Of a stretch of DNA of 64,000 nucleotides, positions 57,653-64,000 are shown in pieces (within the stretch, counting starts at the first letter, position 1; each line of letters begins with the position of its first letter). Below the pieces are notes generated by a model that was not told the DNA's origin, did not search any database, and worked only from the letters and a program-made list of their open reading frames with translations. Position numbers and translations under genes: made by a program. The DNA is from an uncultured Eubacteriales bacterium (GTDB taxonomy: Bacteria > Bacillota > Clostridia > Oscillospirales > Oscillospiraceae), in NCBI GenBank assembly GCA_900546515.1, contig URDG01000001.1:62001-126000 (forward strand), in the 5' to 3' direction.

Positions 57653-59364
57653 TGGTCACTATATCTGAGCTTCAGAGAAAACGCGCCATAAATATCGTCT
57701 GGAACAGTGCCGCACGTTACGATTTTCAACCCGATTTCAAATCCTATGACGGCGATGGGCGTGCCGACCTGTACTGGAACTGCATTTTTGGCGCAGCACG
57801 GAAGCATTATGACTATGCGCAGTTTGTGCCCTTGTTCCGCGCATTCGAGCAGTACGAGGATTCAGACACCTATGAGGGGCTGATGTGGCTCGGGCTTGAA
57901 AACTGTGTGTACCAGAAAGAACTGCCGGAACGGCCGGCACTTCGCAGTCTGCGCCAGAAATACGCGCAGGAGATAGTAAAAGAATATGCCGGACATGATG
58001 ATTTTCATCTCTGCGAGGCGCTCACGTGCGCACATTTTTCTCATGTTCTGGGCCGCGAGCCTGAAATGAACGGTTATGACCGAAAGCTCCTTGATGAGCT
58101 GGAATTCACGCCGGATATGACAACGGAGGAAATAGTCGAGCGTACAAAAGAGCTTTTCACCCGTTGGTTTCAGATAAGTACAGAGGAACGAAAACGCGCT
58201 AAGCGCAGGTTGATCACACCCGCTCTGCATAAACGCGGCAAGCGGCAGGGGACAAGCTCTCTGCGCCGTTTCGGCCTTGGATTGACAGAACATCCTGAAA
58301 ACGCATACGGCGGCTCAAGTCAGGGACAGGGGCCGGATGCACAGGTAAAAACAAAGATGTCTGCGGAAGAACTCCGTTCTTTTATGGAGACAAAATACGG
58401 CAAGAGCGCGTTCCCGCAGCGTGAAACAGAGAAAATAGAGCAGAGCTTATGCTCCGGCAGCCACGCGGCGTGTCATCTTCTGTTTACTAACGGCGAGAGG
58501 GTAGATACTTCTAAGATACAAAACGGCTTTGAGGCTCTCTCTCGCCAGCGCGAGGCGACGCAAATTGCAAAAAACCGCGCATGCTATGAAGCTGACATAT
58601 GCCGGAATCGAGCTGCGATCGCGTCGCTTACCGGGAAAATACAGAACTCCGTTCTGCTTCATCTTCAGCCTGCGCCGGTAAAAGCGAATTCAGGCCGGAT
58701 AAACGGAAGAATGGCATGGCGTGCGGCAGTGCTGAACGATGAGCGTGTGTTCATCAAAAATGAGCAGGACGACATGGGTGATCTTGCGGTCGATATTCTG
58801 CTTGACGCTTCAACATCACAGAAAAACCGTCAGGAGACCGTATCTGCTCAGGGCTATATGATAGCGGAAAGTCTGGTCAGATGCGGAATCCCGTGCCGTG
58901 TGATGTCTTTCTGCTCAATGACAGGCTACACGATAGTCCGTATTTTCCGCGACTATGACCGTCCTGCTGACAACAGCAAGATTTTTGAATATGTCTCCAA
59001 CGGCTGCAACCGGGATGGACTGGCGATAGCGGCGGCGCACTATTTAATGAACGGCACGCCGTATGAACACAAGCTGCTGATAGTCCTTTCGGATGTAAAG
59101 CCGAACGATGTCGTGAAGATAAATGCCCACGGTTCAGATGAGCCGGTACCATATGAGCAGGAAGCCGGGATCACGAATACTGCATTTGAAGTCCGGCGTG
59201 CGCGGGCTGACGGGATTTCCGTCGTGTGCGTATTTACCGGTGACGACGAGGATCTTCCGGCTGCAAAAACAGTTTATGGACGCGACTTTGCGCGCATACA
59301 GTCACTGGATATGTTGGCGGACACGGTCGGCAAACTGATACAGAACCAGATCAAGAATCTATAG
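57652..59364 (+). CDS. VWA-domain partner of the MoxR ATPase (CobT/NorD-like layout)
   Basis: 570 residues. The N-terminal 370 are helical and charged, without a recognised domain. The C-terminal VWA domain starts with a complete MIDAS: D385, S387, S389 in LLDASTSQK, then GYMIAESLVRCGIPCRVMSFCSM and HKLLIVLSDVKPNDV. Together with the upstream ATPase this forms the MoxR-VWA chaperone pair. The client is not evident from neighbours; the divergent C39-like protein and the downstream kinase-like gene are only possibilities. Confidence 0.85.
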   Translation: MVTISELQRKRAINIVWNSAARYDFQPDFKSYDGDGRADLYWNCIFGAARKHYDYAQFVPLFRAFEQYEDSDTYEGLMWLGLENCVYQKELPERPALRSLRQKYAQEIVKEYAGHDDFHLCEALTCAHFSHVLGREPEMNGYDRKLLDELEFTPDMTTEEIVERTKELFTRWFQISTEERKRAKRRLITPALHKRGKRQGTSSLRRFGLGLTEHPENAYGGSSQGQGPDAQVKTKMSAEELRSFMETKYGKSAFPQRETEKIEQSLCSGSHAACHLLFTNGERVDTSKIQNGFEALSRQREATQIAKNRACYEADICRNRAAIASLTGKIQNSVLLHLQPAPVKANSGRINGRMAWRAAVLNDERVFIKNEQDDMGDLAVDILLDASTSQKNRQETVSAQGYMIAESLVRCGIPCRVMSFCSMTGYTIVRIFRDYDRPADNSKIFEYVSNGCNRDGLAIAAAHYLMNGTPYEHKLLIVLSDVKPNDVVKINAHGSDEPVPYEQEAGITNTAFEVRRARADGISVVCVFTGDDEDLPAAKTVYGRDFARIQSLDMLADTVGKLIQNQIKNL

Positions 59365-59365
59365 T

Positions 59366-59419
59366 AAACAAGTTATGCTCCTGCGAAAATAGCTTTTTTC
59401 GCAGGAGCATAACTTGTTT
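59366..59419. terminator. Long perfect bidirectional terminator
   Basis: AAACAAGTTATGCTCCTGCG and four further A's (59366-59389) pair without mismatch with 59396-59419 around ATAGCT. The 24-pair stem sits between converging units. Confidence 0.92.
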
Positions 59420-59440
59420 TGCCTATATGCTTCCAAGTAT

Positions 59441-60070
59441 TTATTTCTTTTCTGAATACAGCGGGAGTATTTTCATAATGCGCTCCACGCAGCCGTCCTC
59501 ACCGAGCGCTTCCGAATCAAGGGAGAGGTCATACCCGGCGGCATCGCGCCATTCTTCACCGGTATAATAGTGATAATATGCTGCACGCCGCTTATCTTCA
59601 ACGCGTATATGTCTTGATATCTCACGCGGAGACCAGGCTAAAGAGTAGGACGCAACGCGAGCTTCCCGTGCTTCAAGCGGCGCATGGATGAACACACGTA
59701 AAAGATCCTTTCTGTCTGCAAGCAGATAATTTGCGCATCGTCCAAGAATAATGCAGCTCTCATTCTGCGCCATCTCCTTGATAACTTTTGCCTGGAAAGC
59801 AAACAGATTGGCCGTAGAGATATAGTCGTCGCTGTCCGGCGGAAGTATCTCGCCGGTATACACCTTTTCGGCGGCCGAGATCATCTCTTTGAAGCCTATG
59901 CGTTCGTCCGCAGCGCCGAAAAGCCTTTCGTTAATGCCGCTTACTTCCTCTGCGCGGCGCAGCAAATCGCGGTCGTAATAGGGAACGTTCAGCGCCTCGG
60001 ACAGCTTGCGGGTTATATTGTGACCGCCGCTGCCGGTTTCACGCGCGATAGTTATAACAAATTTGTCCAT
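59441..60070 (-). CDS. Cytidylate kinase-like family protein
   Basis: 209 residues from ATG 60070 behind GAGGTGAAAG; the longer frame to 60223 runs inside livF. P-loop-like start ITIARETGSGGHNITRKLSEAL (GSGGHNI rather than GSGKS), YYDRDLLRRAEEVSG, CIILGRCANYLLADRKDLLRVFIHAP and RHIRVEDKRRAAYYHYYTGEEW. This matches the cytidylate kinase-like family common in Clostridia, distinct from Cmk. Because the usual P-loop Lys is absent (H in its place), NMP kinase activity is doubtful. It is the last gene behind livF. Confidence 0.85.
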   Translation of the reverse strand: MDKFVITIARETGSGGHNITRKLSEALNVPYYDRDLLRRAEEVSGINERLFGAADERIGFKEMISAAEKVYTGEILPPDSDDYISTANLFAFQAKVIKEMAQNESCIILGRCANYLLADRKDLLRVFIHAPLEAREARVASYSLAWSPREISRHIRVEDKRRAAYYHYYTGEEWRDAAGYDLSLDSEALGEDGCVERIMKILPLYSEKK

Positions 60071-60083
60071 GCTTTCACCTCGT

Positions 60084-60788
60084 TTATGCGCCAAGATACG
60101 CTCTGCGCACTCTGTCGTCCTCTGCAAGCTCCGACGCCTTGCCGGACATTGATATTTTGCCGGTCTCCAGAACATATGCTCTGTCTGAAACAGCCAGCGC
60201 CATTTTCGCGTTCTGCTCAACAAGAAGTATCGTTATCCCGCTCTCGTGGAGCTGCTGGATGATGGCAAATATCTCCTTGACAAGCAGGGGAGAGAGGCCC
60301 ATTGACGGCTCATCCATAAGCACGATCGCCGGATCGGTCATAAGCGCGCGTCCTGTTGCCAGCATCTGCTGTTCGCCGCCTGAGAGCGTTCCGGCAAGTT
60401 GACGCCGGCGTTCCTTGAGCCGCGGAAAATGGCTGTATACCTTTTCGAGGTTTTCGTTTATCCTGCCTGCATCCTTTATTATATATGCGCCCATACGCAG
60501 GTTTTCCTCGACAGTCATGCGTGCAAATACGTGCCTTCCCTCCGGTACGTGTGAAAGGCCGAGGGAGATTATTTTATCAGGAGATATTTTTTGCAGGTTC
60601 TGTCCCTTGAGCTCGATGCTGCCGGAGGAAACGGGGATAAGTCCTGATACGGCATGCAGAGTCGTGGTCTTTCCTGCACCGTTTGCGCCTATGAGCGACA
60701 CGAGTTCCCCGTCGCCAACGGTGAGAGAAATGCCCTTGATGGCATGAACTGCGCCATAAAACACATTTAGATCTTTTATTTCAAGCAT
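60084..60788 (-). CDS. livF: Branched-chain amino acid ABC transporter ATPase LivF
   Basis: 234 residues, typical LivF length. Walker A IGANGAGKTTTL near residue 36, LSGGEQQMLATGRAL signature, Walker B IVLMDEPSMGLSP, H-loop LVEQN. With LivG it powers branched-chain amino acid uptake. Twelve bases after livG. Confidence 0.95.
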   Translation of the reverse strand: MLEIKDLNVFYGAVHAIKGISLTVGDGELVSLIGANGAGKTTTLHAVSGLIPVSSGSIELKGQNLQKISPDKIISLGLSHVPEGRHVFARMTVEENLRMGAYIIKDAGRINENLEKVYSHFPRLKERRRQLAGTLSGGEQQMLATGRALMTDPAIVLMDEPSMGLSPLLVKEIFAIIQQLHESGITILLVEQNAKMALAVSDRAYVLETGKISMSGKASELAEDDRVRRAYLGA

Positions 60789-60800
60789 TTTTCTCTCTCC

Positions 60801-61577
60801 TTATTCGCCGAGATATGCCGCGATGACTCTGGGATTCTTTGCAATCTCCTCAGGAAGCCCCGCGGCGATCGTCTGGCCGTAGTCAATGACCTGTATGCGC
60901 TGGCAGACGTTCATGACAAGCGACATGTCATGCTCTATCAGCAAAATTGCAACGCCGAAGGTGTCGCGGATGGTGTTGATGCACTCAAGAAGCTCTGCTG
61001 TCTCCGTCGGGTTCATGCCTGCTGCCGGCTCATCGAGCAGCAGCACCTTCATATCCGTCGCCAGTGCGCGCGCTATTTCAAGCTTGCGCTGGCGGCCATA
61101 GGGAAGACCGGCTGCCGGGACGTTGGCAACATCGTCAAGGCGGCAGAGCTTCAGCAGCTCCATTGCTTTGTCCGTGATCTCCTTTTCAGCCTTCCAGAAG
61201 CGCGGCGTGCGGAAACTGGCGTCAAACAGGTTGTAATTTGTGTCTTTTGTGAATGCCGCCTTGACATTGTCTATGACGCTCATTTCCTTGAACAGCCTTA
61301 TATTCTGAAACGTGCGCGCTATCCCGGCGTGGACAAACTGATAGGTTTTCTTTCCGTTGAGCGGTACACCGTTGAGCAGGACCGTACCTTCGGTCGGAAC
61401 ATATACACCGGTAAGCAGATTAAAAACCGTAGTCTTTCCTGCGCCGTTCGGCCCGATAAGACCGATAAGCTCGCCCTGATATATCTTTATGTTGAAATCA
61501 TTAACGGCTTTCAGGCCGCCGAAGCTGATGCCAAGCTTTTTCGTTTCAAGTACGGGAACTCGTTCTGTATCAGCCAT
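60801..61577 (-). CDS. livG: Branched-chain amino acid ABC transporter ATPase LivG
   Basis: 258 residues from ATG 61577; the longer frame to 61670 overlaps livM without a ribosome site. Walker A IGPNGAGKTTVFNLLTG, LivG-type insertion around FTKDTNYNLFDASFRTPRFWKAEKE, signature LPYGRQRKLEIARAL (degenerate, normal for LivG), Walker B LLLDEPAAGMNPTE and H-loop IEHDM. It overlaps livM by 8 bases. Confidence 0.95.
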   Translation of the reverse strand: MADTERVPVLETKKLGISFGGLKAVNDFNIKIYQGELIGLIGPNGAGKTTVFNLLTGVYVPTEGTVLLNGVPLNGKKTYQFVHAGIARTFQNIRLFKEMSVIDNVKAAFTKDTNYNLFDASFRTPRFWKAEKEITDKAMELLKLCRLDDVANVPAAGLPYGRQRKLEIARALATDMKVLLLDEPAAGMNPTETAELLECINTIRDTFGVAILLIEHDMSLVMNVCQRIQVIDYGQTIAAGLPEEIAKNPRVIAAYLGE

Positions 61578-62721
61578 GATTTGCAGCCTCCTTCCGTTCG
61601 GCCTTTGCGGCGGCTCTGGCTGCATGTGCAGCCTTAATATCCGGGATAAGATTCTGCAATGAGAATTCATAGCTGCCGAATATGCCTTTAGGGCGGAACA
61701 TGATGACGATTATAAGCACCAGAGCATACACAAGCATCGGATATTCAAACACACCGCTGACAGAAGCGGGGAGCGCCGAGACCCATGCGCCGTTTTTTAT
61801 CTGGTAGTTGACGAATAACATTATCACCGCCGAGACTATCGACCCTGTCATTGAGCCCATGCCGCCAAGAACGACCATGACAACAACAAACGTGGAGTTG
61901 AGAATACCACCGTTTGTGAACGCAAAGGACGCCGTAGAAAGCGTTGCATTCGCGCAGGCATAGAGAGCGCCGGCAATACCGGCAAAGAATGCAGAATACG
62001 CAAATGTCAATACCTTATAGAACGAGGTGTTGATACCGGATGCGGAAGCTGCGATCTCATCATCGCGTATGGCACGTATGGCACGCCCGTATTTTGAGCG
62101 GACGAACATAAACATCAGAGTCAGGCAGATTATCGTGACGAGCAGAGCGACCCACAGATATGTTACCTTGCCCTTGCTGCCAAAGCCAAGACCGTTTTTA
62201 TAAAGCGACGCGGCCGCAGAGCCAAGTGCCAGCCCGTCCTGACCGCAGAAGGGGAGATTGTTGATAACGTTCACGATTATCATGCCGAAGCCGAGGGTTA
62301 TTATTGCAAGATAGTCGCCCTTGAGGCGAAGCGCGGGAATGCCGAGCAGTAAACCGACGATCGCCGTGAGAAGTCCGGCAGCGAGTATGCAGCCGAACAG
62401 AACAAGAATAAATGCCGCGCCCTTTTGCTCGTCAAATACGCCAGCGCGCTCACAGGCAAGGCTTATGAGTGCGGCCGTATATGCGCCGATGGCCATAAAG
62501 CCGCAATGTCCAAGCGAGAGCTGTCCAAGGAAACCGAGTACAAGATTCAGTGAGGACGCTAGGATTATCAGGTAGCAGCACTGCCACAGGCAGGGGGCAA
62601 GCACAAGCTTGAATGAGCTGCTGCTTCCGACCGAATCCGTAATGATCTGGAAGACAGTGAACAGCACAACTATCACAGCTATATTGAGAAAATAACCGCG
62701 TGCGGTCTTGCTTTTTTTCAT
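61570..62721 (-). CDS. livM: Branched-chain amino acid ABC transporter permease LivM
   Basis: 383 residues, about nine to ten helices. Conserved LSLGHCGFMAIGAYTAALI, IPALRLKGDYLAIITLGFGMI, RAIRDDEIAASASGINTSFYKVLTFAYSAFFAGIAGALYA and VLGGMGSMTGSIVSAVIMLF. It forms the pore with LivH. It overlaps livH by 4 bases. The Ala/Lys-rich tail is a normal variable end. Confidence 0.94.
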   Translation of the reverse strand: MKKSKTARGYFLNIAVIVVLFTVFQIITDSVGSSSSFKLVLAPCLWQCCYLIILASSLNLVLGFLGQLSLGHCGFMAIGAYTAALISLACERAGVFDEQKGAAFILVLFGCILAAGLLTAIVGLLLGIPALRLKGDYLAIITLGFGMIIVNVINNLPFCGQDGLALGSAAASLYKNGLGFGSKGKVTYLWVALLVTIICLTLMFMFVRSKYGRAIRAIRDDEIAASASGINTSFYKVLTFAYSAFFAGIAGALYACANATLSTASFAFTNGGILNSTFVVVMVVLGGMGSMTGSIVSAVIMLFVNYQIKNGAWVSALPASVSGVFEYPMLVYALVLIIVIMFRPKGIFGSYEFSLQNLIPDIKAAHAARAAAKAERKEAANHG

Positions 62722-63614
62722 ACCTTTTCACCTGCATTTCTACCCAGAATACCAGCGGGCTTGATCACAAGAACGATTATTAATATAAGAAAAACAAATG
62801 TATCAGCCATGCTGGAGGATATATAGCTTGTGGTAAACGATTCAACAAGGCCGATGACGATACCGCCGAGAACAGCCCCCGGTATAATACCGATACCGCC
62901 GAGAACGGCAGATACAAAAGCCTTCAGGCCAAGGAGAGAGCCCATTGTTGTATATACTTTCGGATATTGCGCCATGTACATCAGCGCCGCAACCGCCGCA
63001 AGGCCCGAGCCGATGGCAAAGGTGAGCAGGATGGTGCGGTTGACATTGATCCCCATAAGCGTTGCCGCAGCCTTATCCTCGGACACACAGCGCATTGCAC
63101 GCCCAAGTCTGGTTTTCTGCGTGAATTCCCAGAGAACGATCATAACGACAGCGCTTATCACTATCGTGATAATGGTCGTATATTCCATGGTCACGGAACC
63201 GATGGTTATACCGCCCGCAGCGAAAATCTGACTTGAAACTTTAGGGTTAGGGCCTATTGCCGGTATGGCCTGCGCGAGGTTCTCAAGAAAGAGGCTCATT
63301 GCAATAGCCGTTATAAGCGCGGTCATTGCCGTGCCTTTTTTACGCACAGGACGATAGGCGATCAGCTCCGTCGCCATACCTACAAGCACACATACTACGA
63401 TCGCCACGGCGACAGCCGCCCACGCCGGCAGACCAAGAGCAAGTACGGCGGGCACAGCAAATATCATCGTATAGCCGCCGACCATGATAAAATCACCGTG
63501 GGCAAAATTTATAAGTCTTATAATACCGTAGACCATTGTATAGCCGAGGGCTATCAGGGCATAAATGCTGCCAAGTCTCAGCCCGACTATAAGCGTCTGA
63601 AAAAATGTACTCAC
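62718..63614 (-). CDS. livH: Branched-chain amino acid ABC transporter permease LivH
   Basis: 298 residues from GTG 63614. An ATG at 63623 lies directly against AGAGAGG, too close to be used, while GTG is nine bases away and gives the usual LivH start (STFFQTLIVGLRLGSIYALIALGYTMVYGI). About eight helices follow, with LINFAHGDFIMVGGY, RAMRCVSEDKAAATLMGINVNRTI and LGGIGIIPGAVLGGIVIGLVE. First membrane gene after livK. Confidence 0.93.
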   Translation of the reverse strand: MSTFFQTLIVGLRLGSIYALIALGYTMVYGIIRLINFAHGDFIMVGGYTMIFAVPAVLALGLPAWAAVAVAIVVCVLVGMATELIAYRPVRKKGTAMTALITAIAMSLFLENLAQAIPAIGPNPKVSSQIFAAGGITIGSVTMEYTTIITIVISAVVMIVLWEFTQKTRLGRAMRCVSEDKAAATLMGINVNRTILLTFAIGSGLAAVAALMYMAQYPKVYTTMGSLLGLKAFVSAVLGGIGIIPGAVLGGIVIGLVESFTTSYISSSMADTFVFLILIIVLVIKPAGILGRNAGEKV

Positions 63615-63682
63615 AGCGCACATCCTCTCTGAATGTTTTTACGGCAGTGTTCACTGTCTGCCGCTGGATAGAACTTTATAAC

Positions 63683-63714
63683 TCATACAGAGCCGCATGT
63701 GCGGCTCTGTATGA
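63683..63714 (-). promoter_or_regulatory. Intergenic hairpin between livK and livH
   Basis: TCATACAGAGCCGCA and TGCGGCTCTGTATGA are a perfect 15-pair inverted repeat with a two-base loop. On the minus strand no U-run follows, so it more likely stabilises the livK message or partially attenuates than fully terminates. Confidence 0.65.
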
Positions 63715-63723
63715 AAAAGGGAA

Positions 63724-64000
63724 TCATTCCGGAAGCTCGGTCACTACATCAAGAAGCTTGGAGGTCACAGAGCTTCCGTCAGACTCAAATGCGATGATAG
63801 CTGCGCCCTTTATCGGCGTGCCGCTCTCATCGAGCGAGAACGTACCGGTAACGCATTCGTAAACGGCGGACGTATCTGCAAGCGCGTCGCGCACGGCCGA
63901 GGACTCAGCAGTGCCGGCAGCTTCGATAGCAGCCTTGTACATGTACATGCAGTCATAACCGGTAGCTGCGAATGCGCTGGGGACGGAGCCGTATTTTGCT
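63724..64000 (-). CDS. livK: Branched-chain amino acid binding protein LivK, C-terminal part
   Basis: The frame is open to the window edge. Reading back from 64000 it gives KYGSVPSAFAATGYDCMYMYK, then AAIEAAGTAESSAVRDALADT and FDxxGtPxKGAAIIAFE-type ending FSLDESGTPIKGAAII, all typical of the last 90 residues of LivJ/LivK periplasmic-binding proteins. It captures branched-chain amino acids for LivHMGF. The start and signal peptide lie outside the window. Confidence 0.92.
   Translation of the reverse strand, partial: AKYGSVPSAFAATGYDCMYMYKAAIEAAGTAESSAVRDALADTSAVYECVTGTFSLDESGTPIKGAAIIAFESDGSSVTSKLLDVVTELPE

Noticed and set aside
1..64000. CRISPR arrays, prophage blocks, intact insertion sequences
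   Set aside because: No regularly spaced repeats, phage structural genes, transposases or paired terminal repeats were seen on reading.

Overview
The window looks like chromosome of a spore-forming, anaerobic member of the Clostridia, most like the Oscillospiraceae/Ruminococcaceae. The grounds are moderate GC, strong Shine-Dalgarno sites, conserved sporulation genes (spoVM, a SipL-like SPOCS-LysM protein, yunB, cotJ), type III glutamine synthetase, a TM1266-type hydrogenase-system regulator, a T-box leader and many sigma-A promoters with 17-bp spacers. Species cannot be named from sequence reading alone.

Layout. 1-1.8 kb: 3' end of tsaD, radC, tRNA-Thr(CGU). 1.9-4.2 kb: an AT-richer accessory island with a small orphan gene and a Vat-type streptogramin A acetyltransferase. 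The acetyltransferase is co-transcribed with a cysteine-rich KTR protein behind a leader peptide and a series of terminator-like hairpins, and the island abuts a beheaded TRAP-transporter dctP gene. 4.3-6.7 kb: a divergent enolase paralogue and a GNAT-YoaP protein. 6.8-9.7 kb (minus): a TM1266-like regulator and an ABC importer preceded by an unassigned structured leader RNA with its own terminator. 9.8-18.4 kb: ybaK, uvrA, recD2, comF, mreB, ispD, ispF. 18.5-24.5 kb: DUF3343/cysteine desulfurase, cdaA-cdaR (c-di-AMP), rseC-like, yicC, remA, gmk, rpoZ. 24.6-36.9 kb: the conserved priA-def-fmt-rsmB-rlmN-stp-prkC-rsgA run, then small membrane genes, spoVM, sipL-like and yebC. 37-39.9 kb: a divergent HTH/Ltp-domain pair sharing overlapping promoters, a GNAT, a TRIC-like channel and rnpB (minus). 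39.9-46.4 kb: murD, a YnbB-like lyase, yunB, ligA, a fused cotJA-cotJB, cotJC. 46.5-49.8 kb: Trp T-box and trpXYZ-type ABC importer. 50-52 kb: glnN. 52.1-56.6 kb (minus): LmbE-like deacetylase, GPH transporter, alanine symporter, C39-like protein. 56.7-59.4 kb: MoxR ATPase plus VWA pair. 59.4-64 kb (minus): livK-H-M-G-F and a cytidylate-kinase-like gene.

Most of the window is ordinary housekeeping chromosome. The parts most likely to be new or under-described are the attenuator-like leader of the vat operon, the two-hairpin leader RNA of the TM1266/ABC operon, the enolase paralogue with altered active-site loops, the shared HTH/Ltp control region, and the spoVM-sipL and cotJA-cotJB arrangements. 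I see no CRISPR array, prophage, intact transposase or rRNA operon.
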